Source of the DNA: Deinococcus hopiensis KR-140
GTDB lineage: Bacteria; Deinococcota; Deinococci; Deinococcales; Deinococcaceae
Direction: 5' to 3'
NCBI GenBank assembly: GCA_943327755.2
Contig: CALPYF020000001.1
Coordinates: 173,129 to 237,128, forward strand
DNA: 64,000 nucleotides
In this document: piece by piece, positions 25,021 through 34,743 of the stretch
Position numbering within the stretch: the stretch's first letter is position 1
Layout: each line of letters opens with the position of its first letter
Program-made: the position numbers and the translations under genes
Notes under the pieces: model-generated
Database searches by the model: none
What the model saw: only the letters and a program-made list of their open reading frames with translations
What the model was told of the DNA's origin: nothing

Positions 25021-25053
25021 GCGGGGCGCGGGAGGTGAGTCCCCGCGCCCCGC
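25021..25053. terminator. Bidirectional terminator between ydcF-like gene and murJ
   Basis: A perfect 12-bp stem GCGGGGCGCGGG/CCCGCGCCCCGC with a 9-nt loop sits between convergent genes. Confidence 0.7.
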
Positions 25054-25068
25054 TCCTGCGACTCCGGA

Positions 25069-26685
25069 TTACCGCTTGAGTCGGCGGGTCACCGCCGCAA
25101 CCTCCGGCAGGCGCAGGGCGAGCGCGCCGCCCAGGTACACCGCGAGGCCCGCGCCGCCCGCCAGGGCCAGCACGGGGATGCTGGTCAGGATGAAGCCCGG
25201 CTGGATCGGCAGCGCGCGGGCGATTAACCACGCCGCGCCCCCCGAGACGGCTGCCAGCGGCACGACGCGCAGCAGATGCCCCGTGACCTCGCGCGTGGGG
25301 AAGCCCACGGCGCGGCGGTACAGGACGATCAGGGCCGCCGTCATCAGCAGCCCGCTGATGGTGGTGCTCAGCCCGAAGCCGATCAATCCCAGCGGTGGCA
25401 CGAGCAGGCGGTACAGGCCGACTTCCAGCACGAAGCCGATGGCGCTGATCGTCACGGCCTCCCGCGTGCGTTCCCGCGCGTAGAAGGTGCGCAGCAGCAC
25501 CGTTACGAGCGCCCACGGTACGAGCGCCAGCGCCCAGCCGAACAGGATGCCGCTGCCCGCCGCGAACTTATCCAGTTCCTGGACGCCCCTCGGCGGGGTC
25601 AGGTTGATCAGGCTGACCGCGAACGGGGCCAGTGCGATCAGGAGCGCACTCATGGGGGCCGCCAGGAACGTGGTCGTACGGATGGTGCTGGCCGTCAGTG
25701 CGCGGAACTGCGTCCAGTCCTTTTCCGCCGCGGCCTGCGAGAAGCGCGGGAAGACGGCCAGGACGGGGGAGACGACGAACAGACCGTTGACCATCGTGAA
25801 CAGCGCCTCGGCGTTGGTGTACCCGGTCTGCGTGCCTTTCGGGAACTGCTGAGCGTTGGACAGCAGGCTGGTCACGTACACGTTCAGGATCTGCCGCGCC
25901 CCGGCGGTCAGGGTGAACGGCGCCATCTGCTTCAGCACGCGGCCCACCGCCGGGTGCCTCTTCAGGCCGGGCGTGGGCAGCAGCCCAAAGCGGTTCAGGG
26001 CGGGGAGCTGCACCAGCAGCTGCGCCACACCACCGATCAGCCAGCCGAAGGCGAGCCACGTCGTGCTGTGCGGCAGCAGGATCAGCGCGACGATGCTGGC
26101 AATGTTGAACGCCACGGGCGCGAAACTGCTCTCACGGAAATGCTCATCGGCGTTCAGCAGGCCCATGGCGATGGCTGACAGGCTGATCAGCATCAGGAAC
26201 GGCATGAGCATCCGCGTCATGAACAGCGTCAGTTCCCGGTCCACGTTGGAATTGCTGGCCAGCAGCAGATCCACGATCCACGGCGCGGCGAAGATTCCGG
26301 CCGCCATGAGCAGGAGGTTCACGGCGATCAGCACGCCGCTGAACGCCTGCGCCAGTTCCCGGCGACCCCGGGTGTCCAGGGTCTTGTACACCGGGATGAA
26401 CGAGTTCACCAGGGCGCCCTCGGCCAGCAGTTCCCGCAGCAGGTTCGGGACCTTCACGGCGACCGAGAAGGCGTCGGTCAGGGCTGGCGCGAAAGTGTTG
26501 ATGATCTGTTGCCGGATGATGCCGCTCAGGCGGGAGCCGAGAGTGCCGAGCATGACGATGATCGTGTTCGCCCGCAGGGACTTCTTCGGGCTGGCGGGTG
26601 GGGGCGCGTCGGGCGGACCGGCGTCCTCGAAGGTCATGTTCAGTTCGGGTGGGGCGGGCGGCTGGCCCAGCGGGGACTTGCTCAC
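25069..26685 (-). CDS. murJ: Lipid II flippase MurJ
   Basis: A 538-aa MOP-superfamily membrane protein that moves lipid II across the inner membrane. A Pro-rich cytosolic N-terminus (~35 aa) precedes about 14 transmembrane helices. Family hallmarks are RLSGIIRQQII, ALTDAFSVAVKVPNLLRELLAEGALVNSFIP (residues ~68-98) and the FYARERTREAV segment. The start is GTG 26685, with TACAGT 6 nt upstream, so it is probably leaderless. The first methionine codon further in (NMTFEDAG) would remove only disordered residues. Confidence 0.93.
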   Translation of the reverse strand: MSKSPLGQPPAPPELNMTFEDAGPPDAPPPASPKKSLRANTIIVMLGTLGSRLSGIIRQQIINTFAPALTDAFSVAVKVPNLLRELLAEGALVNSFIPVYKTLDTRGRRELAQAFSGVLIAVNLLLMAAGIFAAPWIVDLLLASNSNVDRELTLFMTRMLMPFLMLISLSAIAMGLLNADEHFRESSFAPVAFNIASIVALILLPHSTTWLAFGWLIGGVAQLLVQLPALNRFGLLPTPGLKRHPAVGRVLKQMAPFTLTAGARQILNVYVTSLLSNAQQFPKGTQTGYTNAEALFTMVNGLFVVSPVLAVFPRFSQAAAEKDWTQFRALTASTIRTTTFLAAPMSALLIALAPFAVSLINLTPPRGVQELDKFAAGSGILFGWALALVPWALVTVLLRTFYARERTREAVTISAIGFVLEVGLYRLLVPPLGLIGFGLSTTISGLLMTAALIVLYRRAVGFPTREVTGHLLRVVPLAAVSGGAAWLIARALPIQPGFILTSIPVLALAGGAGLAVYLGGALALRLPEVAAVTRRLKR

Positions 26686-26691
26686 CGGGCC

Positions 26692-26697
26692 ACTGTA
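26692..26697 (-). promoter_or_regulatory. Leaderless -10 box of murJ
   Basis: TACAGT on the minus strand, 6 nt before GTG 26685. Confidence 0.55.
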
Positions 26698-26728
26698 GCG
26701 CCGCCCACGCTCCGGGGGGTGGGGCGGG

Positions 26729-27175
26729 TCAGTCCGTCAGGGCCCGGGCGTGGCCGTCCGGCCCGATGAACAGCCGCGCGGCCCCGAACGCCACCGAAAG
26801 CCGCAGCGTGCCCAGATACGCCTGGAGGTGGGTAGGGAGGGCATCCAGCGTGACCGGCGTGCGCGGCGCGGCCACTAGCCGGTACACGCCAGTCTCGCCG
26901 GGCACGTGGTCGTACACGAACGCCCCCCGCCGCTGCGGGGCGCACAGGTGCTCGTCGAAGCCCCCGGCGGGCGTATTCGTCGCCTCGGTCTCCGGGCGGG
27001 TATCGAGCCACACGTGCGTGGCCTCGAGCAGCTCCTCGGAGGCCAGCGCGTGGGCGGGGACGGTGTCGTCCCCGGCGGCCAGGAACTGCGCCAGATGCCC
27101 GTTCGGGTCGGTGGCGAACCAGTCGAACTCTACCCCGGCGATCTCCTCGCGGGTCAGGGGGGTATGGGCCGTCAC
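26729..27175 (-). CDS. Hypothetical protein (148 aa), coupled to upstream gene
   Basis: Not recognised. The cytosolic-looking 148-aa protein starts VEFDWFATDPNGHLAQFLAAGDD, a pattern seen in small immunity/SUKH-like or other bacterial hypothetical proteins; I do not assign it. It ends with FIGPDGHARALTD. GTG 27175 shares the four bases GTGA with the stop of the preceding gene (27172-27175), so translation is coupled. The two proteins are likely to work together. No signal peptide or membrane segment is seen. Confidence 0.75.
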   Translation of the reverse strand: MTAHTPLTREEIAGVEFDWFATDPNGHLAQFLAAGDDTVPAHALASEELLEATHVWLDTRPETEATNTPAGGFDEHLCAPQRRGAFVYDHVPGETGVYRLVAAPRTPVTLDALPTHLQAYLGTLRLSVAFGAARLFIGPDGHARALTD

Positions 27176-27594
27176 CGGTTCAGCAGGTTCTGAATGGCGG
27201 GCGTGGCAGCCGGGAATGAGACGGCGACGTTCACGGTCGTCCCGGCGGGCGTGGCGGGATCCACGTTGATCCAGTGGCTGGCAAGCACCGGCGGGTTCGG
27301 CTGTGGGTCGATGGCGCGCACGAGCACGCGACCCTGCGGCGGCACGAACGCGCACCAGCCCTCGCTGGCGGCGCTGAAGGCCCGCACCGGCAGGACACTC
27401 TGAAGCGTCAGGTCGTCCGGCGTCGCCCAGTACTCGATCAGCAGGCTGGCCTGCGCGCGGTTCAGGTCGGCTGCGGCGACATCCAGCTGGATCTCGACCC
27501 CGTCCGCCTTGCCGGGCACGAGATTCATCCAGCCCGGGAAGACCAGGCGACCACTCTGGGCACTCTTGAACTGCTGCGGGGCGGGCTGTGTCAT
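27172..27594 (-). CDS. Hypothetical protein (140 aa)
   Basis: Not recognised. The 140-aa protein looks all-beta (VEIQLDVAAADLNRAQASLLIEYW, GRVLVRAIDP, TVNVAVSFPAA) with no signal peptide. It is probably a soluble beta-sandwich. ATG 27594 is 7 nt after TACGCT (minus), fixing the start as leaderless. It is the first gene of a two-gene unit overlapping the 148-aa gene by GTGA. Confidence 0.75.
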   Translation of the reverse strand: MTQPAPQQFKSAQSGRLVFPGWMNLVPGKADGVEIQLDVAAADLNRAQASLLIEYWATPDDLTLQSVLPVRAFSAASEGWCAFVPPQGRVLVRAIDPQPNPPVLASHWINVDPATPAGTTVNVAVSFPAATPAIQNLLNR

Positions 27595-27601
27595 GGCGCA
27601 C

Positions 27602-27607
27602 AGCGTA
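27602..27607 (-). promoter_or_regulatory. Leaderless -10 box of the 140-aa gene
   Basis: TACGCT on the minus strand, 7 nt before the ATG at 27594. Confidence 0.55.
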
Positions 27608-27652
27608 GCGCACCCCCGCCCGTCCCTGAGGACCGTCAGGTCCGGGACGGGT

Positions 27653-27790
27653 TCAGCTGCGTTTAACGGTGCGGATCAGCGCGCGCACCGCGACGAAACC
27701 CACGGCGAAGAACAGCAGTGGTGTGAGGTTCACGGTCACCTCGGCGTCCTTCTCGGGTTCCAGGGGGTTCTGCTTGCGGTACTTGATCAT
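27653..27790 (-). CDS. Small single-pass membrane protein (45 aa)
   Basis: A 45-aa protein with a basic/acidic N-terminus (MIKYRKQNPLEPEKDAEVTV) and one hydrophobic helix (LTPLLFFAVGFVAVRALI) ending in KRS. It is well supported despite its size: TAGGCT (27798-27803, minus) lies exactly 7 nt before the ATG, like its neighbours. Function unknown; it may be a small membrane regulator or subunit. Confidence 0.7.
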   Translation of the reverse strand: MIKYRKQNPLEPEKDAEVTVNLTPLLFFAVGFVAVRALIRTVKRS

Positions 27791-27797
27791 GCGTCCC

Positions 27798-27803
27798 AGC
27801 CTA
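27798..27803 (-). promoter_or_regulatory. Leaderless -10 box of the 45-aa membrane protein gene
   Basis: TAGGCT on the minus strand, 7 nt before the ATG at 27790. Confidence 0.5.
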
Positions 27804-27922
27804 CGCCGGGGCGCGCGCGGAGGCGCACACGTTTCATTAAGCCTGCTCTGCGCCCGCGCGGCGTCCAGTCCACGCGGCCCGGGCCGTTGCACCCCGGGCC
27901 ACGCAGGGGTAGAACTGCCCCC

Positions 27923-28999
27923 GTGACCCACGACCCCGCCACCCCGACCCCCGACGCGACCCTGCCGGACACCATGCGCGCCCTGAGCAAACAGCACGCC
28001 CAGGAGGGCATCTGGATGACCGAGGCGCCGGTGCCCACGCCCGGCCCGAACGACATCCTGATCAAGGTCCGCAAGGGCAGCATCTGCGGGACGGACGTGC
28101 ACATCTACAAGTGGGACACCTGGGCGCAGAACACCATCCCCGTCCCGATGATCGTCGGGCACGAGTACGTGGGCACGGTCGCCGCGATCGGCAGCGAGGT
28201 CCGCGGCTTCCAGATCGGCGACCGCGTCAGCGGCGAGGGCCACGTCACCTGCGGGCACTGCCGCAACTGCCGCGCCGGACGCCGCCACCTGTGCCGCAAC
28301 ACCCTGGGCGTCGGCGTGAACCGCCCCGGCTCCTTCGCGGAGTACCTCGTGCTGCCCGCCTTCAACGCCTTCAAACTCCCGGACGACATCCCGGACGATA
28401 TTGCCGCGATCTTCGACCCCTTCGGGAATGCCGTCCACACCGCCCTGAGCTTCGATCTGGTCGGCGAGGACGTCCTGATCACCGGCGCGGGCCCCATCGG
28501 CGTGATGGCCGCCGCCGTCGCCCGGCACGTCGGGGCGCGCAACGTCGTCATCACGGACATCAACGATTACCGCCTGGACCTCGCCCGGAAGATGGGCGTC
28601 ACCCGCGCCGTGAACGTCGCCCACGAGGACCTCCGCATTGTCATGCAGGAACTCGGCATGACCGAGGGCTTTGACGTGGGCCTGGAAATGAGCGGGTCCG
28701 GCCCCGCCTTCGCGCAGATGGTGGACGTCATGAACAACGGCGGCAAGATCGCCCTGCTCGGCATCCCCGCTGGCCGCGTGGACATCGACTGGAACGGCGT
28801 GATCTTCAAGATGCTGACCATCAAGGGCATCTACGGCCGCGAGATGTTCGAAACCTGGTACAAGATGGCGGCCCTCATCCAGTCCGGCCTGGACCTGACC
28901 CCCGTCATCACGCACCACTACCCCATTCAAGACTACCAGCAGGGCTTCGACGCCATGCTCGGCGGCCAGAGCGGCAAGGTTATCCTGAACTGGGAATGA
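27923..28999 (+). CDS. tdh: L-threonine 3-dehydrogenase
   Basis: A 358-aa zinc-dependent medium-chain dehydrogenase that oxidises threonine to 2-amino-3-oxobutyrate with NAD+. The chain matches E. coli Tdh block for block, as I recall that sequence: ALSKQHAQEGIWM, SICGTDVHIYKWD (catalytic-zinc C55), VGHEYVG (H80-E81), structural-zinc CGHCRNCRAGRRHLC, AIFDPFGNAVHTAL and IKGIYGREMFETWYKM. The start is uncertain. GTG 27923 lies about 7 nt after a TAGAAC box, while ATG 27974 aligns exactly with the E. coli N-terminus. The unusually strong similarity to proteobacterial Tdh may reflect old transfer. A 16-bp hairpin follows the gene. Confidence 0.95.
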   Translation: MTHDPATPTPDATLPDTMRALSKQHAQEGIWMTEAPVPTPGPNDILIKVRKGSICGTDVHIYKWDTWAQNTIPVPMIVGHEYVGTVAAIGSEVRGFQIGDRVSGEGHVTCGHCRNCRAGRRHLCRNTLGVGVNRPGSFAEYLVLPAFNAFKLPDDIPDDIAAIFDPFGNAVHTALSFDLVGEDVLITGAGPIGVMAAAVARHVGARNVVITDINDYRLDLARKMGVTRAVNVAHEDLRIVMQELGMTEGFDVGLEMSGSGPAFAQMVDVMNNGGKIALLGIPAGRVDIDWNGVIFKMLTIKGIYGREMFETWYKMAALIQSGLDLTPVITHHYPIQDYQQGFDAMLGGQSGKVILNWE

Positions 29000-29014
29000 C
29001 GGGCGCGGTGCGCC

Positions 29015-29101
29015 GGAAGTAGGAAGTGGGGAGTGGGAAGTGGAGGTGCTCGACAACGGTATCGACGCTGGTGCTCTTCTCTTGTCCCACTTCCTACTTC
29101 C
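29015..29101. repeat. Intergenic inverted-repeat element after tdh
   Basis: GGAAGTAGGAAGTGGG (29015-29030) is the perfect reverse complement of CCCACTTCCTACTTCC (29086-29101), enclosing 55 bp. Related GGGGAGTRGG strings follow the Lrp gene (about 18388-18405) and bracket a terminator after the SIS gene (51343-51460), suggesting a dispersed intergenic repeat family. Here it may end tdh transcription or simply be a repeat. Confidence 0.6.
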
Positions 29102-29151
29102 TACTCCCCCCCCTCGCCATCTGGCGGATGCCCTGCCGCGCCTCCCTGCGG

Positions 29152-29157
29152 CATGCT
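29152..29157 (+). promoter_or_regulatory. Weak -10 candidate for the trpS leader
   Basis: CATGCT lies 7 nt before the leader ATG at 29165, the local leaderless spacing, but it lacks the first T of TANNNT and has no clear -35 box. Confidence 0.3.
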
Positions 29158-29164
29158 GCGGCGC

Positions 29165-29221
29165 ATGAGCGCTTTCGTGCAGGTGTGGTGGCCCGGTGAT
29201 CCGGGTGCCTTCGCCTGTTGA
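29165..29221 (+). CDS. Trp-containing leader peptide of trpS attenuator
   Basis: An 18-codon ORF, MSAFVQVWWPGDPGAFAC, ends in TGA just before a terminator hairpin and the trpS gene. Codons 8 and 9 are tandem TGG (29186-29191), very unlikely by chance directly upstream of a tryptophanyl-tRNA synthetase. The peptide is presumably only a sensor: when charged tRNA-Trp is scarce, the ribosome stalls at WW and changes which RNA hairpin forms. No Shine-Dalgarno is visible, so the leader may be translated from a leaderless end. Confidence 0.85.
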   Translation: MSAFVQVWWPGDPGAFAC

Positions 29222-29271
29222 CGTTCATCGTCGCGCCGCGCCCGGATTCAGTGTCCGGGCGCGGCTTTTTT
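29192..29271 (+). promoter_or_regulatory. Transcription attenuator controlling trpS
   Basis: Three alternative pairings are visible. (1:2) CCCGG (29192-29196) pairs with CCGGG (29201-29205), next to the Trp codons. (2:3) ATCCGGGTGC (29199-29208) can pair with GCGCCCGGAT (29238-29247) over 10 bp with one G-T, an antiterminator. (3:4) GCCGCGCCCGGA (29235-29246) pairs perfectly with TCCGGGCGCGGC (29254-29265), followed by six T (29266-29271), a textbook terminator. A ribosome stalled at TGGTGG would disturb 1:2 and favour 2:3, allowing trpS to be read. Confidence 0.85.
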
Positions 29272-29296
29272 CGTGTCTCTCGTGGAGGAGTAGAGC

Positions 29297-30325
29297 ATGT
29301 CGAATACAGGTAATGGAATGGGGGAGAGGCCGCGCGTGCTGACGGGGGACCGCCCGACGGGCCGGTTGCACCTGGGGCACCTGGCAGGATCGCTGCGGTC
29401 GCGGGTGGCGTTGCAGGACTCGCATGAGGTGTTCGTGCTGGTCGCGGACGTGCAGGGCCTGACCGATCACTTCGACCGGCCTGACGTGCTGCGCCGGAAC
29501 GTTCCGGAGGTGATGCTGGACTACCTTGGGGCGGGCCTGGACCCGGCGCGGGTGACGTTCGTGCAGCAGTCGGGCGTGCCGGAACTGACCGAGCTGACCG
29601 TGTACCTGCTGAATCTGGTGACCGTCTCGAAGCTGCGGCAGAACCCTACCGTGAAGACCGAGATCGCACAGAAGGGCTTCGGGGACGCGGTCCCGGCGGG
29701 GTTCTTCATCTACCCGGCGGCGCAGGTGGCGGACATCACGGCGTTCGGCGCGCAGGTCGTCCCGGTCGGGGAGGATCAGTTGCCCATGCTGGAACTGACG
29801 CGCGAGGTGGTCCGGCGCTTCAACGGGCTGTACGGGCCAGCCGCCGACGGGACGGACGTGCTCGTGGAGCCGCAGGCACTCCTGTCCGCGTCGCCGCGCC
29901 TGCCGGGCCTGGACGGGCACGCGAAGATGGGCAAGAGCCTCGGCAACGCCGCGTACCTGTCCGACTCGCCCGACGAACTGCGCCGCAAGGTGATGGGTAT
30001 GCTCACCGACCCCGCCCACCTGCGCGCGGCGGACCCCGGACAGGTCGAGGGCAACCCGGTCTTCACGTACCTGGACGCCTTCGACCCGGACGTGGCGCGC
30101 GTGCAGGCCCTGAAGGACCACTACCGCGCCGGGGGCCTGGGCGACGTGACCGTCAAACGGCACCTGCTGGACGTGCTGGATGCCGAACTGACGCCCATCC
30201 GCGAACGCCGCGCCGCGTACGCGCGGGACCCGCAGGCCGTCATGGACCTCCTGCGGGATGGCACCCGGCGGGGCCGAGAGGTGGCCGCGCAGACGCTGGC
30301 GCAGGTGCGGGCCGTCCTGTTCTGA
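29297..30325 (+). CDS. trpS: Tryptophanyl-tRNA synthetase
   Basis: A 342-aa class I aminoacyl-tRNA synthetase that charges tRNA-Trp. The HIGH-equivalent is HLGH in DRPTGRLHLGHLAGSL; the KMSKS-equivalent is KMGKS (residues ~214-218). The sequence pattern (LADVQ-type core, NLVTVSKLRQNPTVKTEIAQKG, GNPVFTYLDAFDPD) resembles the auxiliary TrpRS II of D. radiodurans, which is linked to nitric oxide synthase; that link comes from memory and is not tested here. ATG 29297 has GGAGGAG 6 nt upstream. Expression should depend on the Trp-codon attenuator just upstream. Confidence 0.93.
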   Translation: MSNTGNGMGERPRVLTGDRPTGRLHLGHLAGSLRSRVALQDSHEVFVLVADVQGLTDHFDRPDVLRRNVPEVMLDYLGAGLDPARVTFVQQSGVPELTELTVYLLNLVTVSKLRQNPTVKTEIAQKGFGDAVPAGFFIYPAAQVADITAFGAQVVPVGEDQLPMLELTREVVRRFNGLYGPAADGTDVLVEPQALLSASPRLPGLDGHAKMGKSLGNAAYLSDSPDELRRKVMGMLTDPAHLRAADPGQVEGNPVFTYLDAFDPDVARVQALKDHYRAGGLGDVTVKRHLLDVLDAELTPIRERRAAYARDPQAVMDLLRDGTRRGREVAAQTLAQVRAVLF

Positions 30326-30471
30326 ACGGGAGGGTGAGACGTGGGGTGTGCGTCGCCTGCGGTGCCCGGTCCGTCCTGCCCACGACCCACACCCCCTCTG
30401 CCCACTTTTCCTGAGTGTGGTCGTGTTAACCTGTGGCCGGAGGTCGGGCCTCGCCCGGCGAGACACGACAT

Positions 30472-31595
<1,124 letters not shown>

Positions 31596-31596
<1 letters not shown>

Positions 31597-31922
31597 TGCG
31601 CCGCCTGAGACTGTGGACGGGGGCCGCCCTGCTGGGCGTCACGCTGACCGCGTGCGGCGCGGATCAGATCGTCACCCCGGACGAGTACACGCGCCTGACG
31701 CCCGGCATGACGCTCGTGCAGGCGCAGCAGGTCGTGGGTGACCAGGGCCAGCCGGTGCAGGCGCTGGCGGGGCAGGCGCACCGCTGGGAGAACGCGGACG
31801 GCAGCTTCGCGCAGGGCACGTTCCTGGCGGGCCGCGCCGTGGACTTCGATCAGGAAGGCCTGCTGGCCGAGGCGGGCAGCAAGAGCAAGCTGAAGAAGCT
31901 GCGCAAATCCAACCGCCGCTGA
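31596..31922 (+). CDS. Small lipoprotein, BamE/DUF3862-like
   Basis: A 108-aa lipoprotein. The signal ends in the lipobox TLTAC (Cys near residue 20). The segment TPDEYTRLTPGMTLVQAQQVVGDQG is the short helix-turn typical of the SmpA/BamE/DUF3862 fold, where the phrase L-x-x-GM marks the repeat. The tail is lysine-rich (KSKLKKLRKSNRR). ATG 31596 overlaps the dnaJ stop as TGATG, so it is translated with dnaJ. A role in outer-envelope assembly is an inference from fold only. Confidence 0.8.
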
Positions 31923-31937
31923 CCGCTGGACAAGCTG

Positions 31938-31973
31938 GGCCGCGCTGCCTCTGAATGGAGGCCGGGCGGCCCG
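31938..31973. terminator. Hairpin between lipoprotein and FAD oxidoreductase genes
   Basis: GGGCCGC (31938-31944) pairs with GCGGCCC (31967-31973), with inner GCCTC/GAGGC. It sits between convergent genes; no T-tract. Confidence 0.55.
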
Positions 31974-31976
31974 CTC

Positions 31977-33407
31977 CTATGGGGCGCGCAGCCTGAACTC
32001 GTCGTGCAGGGCGGCCTGCGCGGCGTGGTAGCCGCTCATACCGTGGATGCCGCCGCCGGGCGGGGTGGCGCTGGAGCAGAGGTACACCCCCTTCACCGGG
32101 GTGCGGTACGGGGTGGGCGTGGGCAGCGGGCGGGCCAGCAGGCCCCACAGGTCGCCGCGCCCGCCGTTCACGTCCCCGCCCTGGAAGACCGGACTGAACG
32201 TCTGCAACTCCGGCGCGGTGGTGCGCCGCCGGGCCAGGATCAGGTCGCGCCAGCCGGGTGCGAAGCGGTCGATCTGCGCCTCCATCGGCCCGCTGGCGTC
32301 GCCCGCGAAGCCAGCGGGCACGTGCGAGTACGCCCAGAAGGTGTGCCCCCCGGCGGGTGCGCGGCAGGGGTCGAAGAGGGTGTGCTGCGCGGCGAGCACA
32401 TAGGGCCGCGCGGGCACCTGCCGCTCCGCTACCCGTTCTGACTCGGCGAGGTCGGGTGCTAGGCCGCCCAGGTGCACGGTCGCGGCGCGTGCCACGCGCG
32501 GGTCCGCCCACGGCAGGGGGCCGGACAGGGCGTAGTCGAGTTTCTGGAGGCCCGGCCCGTAGCGGTACCCCTCCAGCGCGGCGCGGTACCAGCCCGGCGC
32601 GCGGTCGCCCAGCAGTTCCAGCAGCACGCGGGGGCTGCTGTCCACCAGGGTCACGCGGGCCGGCGGCAGGTCACGGGCAGTCTTCACGGTCACACCAGTC
32701 AGCACCTCGCTCCCCAGGAATTCCAGGTAGGCGCGCAGGGCGTCCGCCAGCGCCTGTGCCCCACCACGCGGGAACGGCCAGCCCACCGCGTGCGCCAGCA
32801 GCGCCAGCACCAGCGTCATGGCGGCCGTGCCGGGCGTGGTCAGCGGCAGGTTGCTGTGCGCCGCCAGCCCCGCCCACAGCGCCTTGCCCTCTGGCGTGCG
32901 GAACAGCGTGTCGCCCACCAGCTGGGCACTCGGCAGGCCCCGCAGCCCGAAGCGTACCAGGGACAGCGGATGACGGGGCAGGCGCGGCAGGGGCCGCAGG
33001 AGGTCGTCCAGCAGCCCCTCCCAGTCGTGCAGGAGTGGGCACATCAGGCGCACCCAGGCGGGACCGTCCCGGCCCAGTGCGGCGGCGGTCGCGTGCAGGT
33101 CCCGCTCCAGCGTCACGCTCCGCCCGCCCGGCAGCGGGTGCGCCACCGGTGCCTCCGGCTGCACCCAGTCCAGCCCGAACGCGTGCAGTGGCCACGCCCG
33201 GAACGCCGGACTGGCCGCCGCCAGCGGATGAATCGCCGACCCCACGTCATGCGTGAACCCCGGCAGCGTCAGCTCCGCGCTGCTCAGGCCACCCCCCACC
33301 CGGCCGTGCGCCTCGAGCACCTGCACGCGCAACCCGGCCCGGGCCAGCGTCACGGCCGCCGACAGGCCGTTCGGCCCGGCCCCCACCACCACGGCGTCCA
33401 GCGTCAT
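31977..33407 (-). CDS. Phytoene desaturase-like FAD oxidoreductase
   Basis: A 476-aa flavoprotein of the phytoene dehydrogenase/amine oxidase superfamily. The N-terminal FAD motif is VVVGAGPNGLSAAVTLARAG, followed by VLEAHGRVGGGLSS. The C-terminal motif GVYLCSSATPPGGGIHGMSGYHAA is characteristic of CrtI-like and CrtO-like enzymes and NAD(P)/FAD oxidoreductases. At 476 aa it is in range for carotenoid or related desaturases and ketolases, but the substrate cannot be read from sequence. Carotenoid genes are usual in Deinococcus, yet no carotenoid neighbour is here. ATG 33407 is 7 nt after TAGGGT (minus). Confidence 0.88.
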   Translation of the reverse strand: MTLDAVVVGAGPNGLSAAVTLARAGLRVQVLEAHGRVGGGLSSAELTLPGFTHDVGSAIHPLAAASPAFRAWPLHAFGLDWVQPEAPVAHPLPGGRSVTLERDLHATAAALGRDGPAWVRLMCPLLHDWEGLLDDLLRPLPRLPRHPLSLVRFGLRGLPSAQLVGDTLFRTPEGKALWAGLAAHSNLPLTTPGTAAMTLVLALLAHAVGWPFPRGGAQALADALRAYLEFLGSEVLTGVTVKTARDLPPARVTLVDSSPRVLLELLGDRAPGWYRAALEGYRYGPGLQKLDYALSGPLPWADPRVARAATVHLGGLAPDLAESERVAERQVPARPYVLAAQHTLFDPCRAPAGGHTFWAYSHVPAGFAGDASGPMEAQIDRFAPGWRDLILARRRTTAPELQTFSPVFQGGDVNGGRGDLWGLLARPLPTPTPYRTPVKGVYLCSSATPPGGGIHGMSGYHAAQAALHDEFRLRAP

Positions 33408-33414
33408 GCCTCCC

Positions 33415-33420
33415 ACCCTA
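33415..33420 (-). promoter_or_regulatory. Leaderless -10 box of FAD oxidoreductase gene
   Basis: TAGGGT on the minus strand, 7 nt before the ATG at 33407. Confidence 0.5.
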
Positions 33421-33494
33421 ACGCCCCCACGCCCGCGTCCCCCTTGAGCGGACATTCACCGCCCGTGTTCCCCGCCCGGGCACGCCTTCCGGGT

Positions 33495-33524
33495 ATGACA
33501 GTCCCATCACAGGGCAGGTATGCT
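33495..33524 (+). promoter_or_regulatory. Predicted promoter of prs
   Basis: ATGACA (33495-33500) and TATGCT (33519-33524) are 18 bp apart, leaving a ~70-nt leader before prs. Confidence 0.5.
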
Positions 33525-33601
33525 GCTGAGCGGTCAACAGTCGCGCCCCACGCAGGCGCGTATCAACCCCCGCCCCACCCTCACCTCCCGGAGGATTCCC
33601 C

Positions 33602-34597
<996 letters not shown>

Positions 34598-34616
34598 GCA
34601 GCGCGTCAAGACGGTG

Positions 34617-34649
34617 GGGAGGGGTCGCGAGATCCCTCCCTTTCTTCTT
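34617..34649 (+). terminator. Rho-independent terminator of prs
   Basis: A perfect 7-bp stem GGGAGGG (34617-34623)/CCCTCCC (34634-34640) is followed by TTTCTTCTT. Confidence 0.85.
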
Positions 34650-34743
34650 GCCCGAGTTAAGTTCTGTCGCTCAGCACATGACACTTCGCCAAAAATGGCG
34701 TCCTGAACGCAGTTTGGCATGACAATGGGCAGTATCTGAGTCT

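Noticed and set aside
30343..30395. GGGGTGTG/CACACCCC as a trpS terminator
   Set aside because: The loop is over 35 nt and no T-tract follows; pairing is too weak to list as a terminator.
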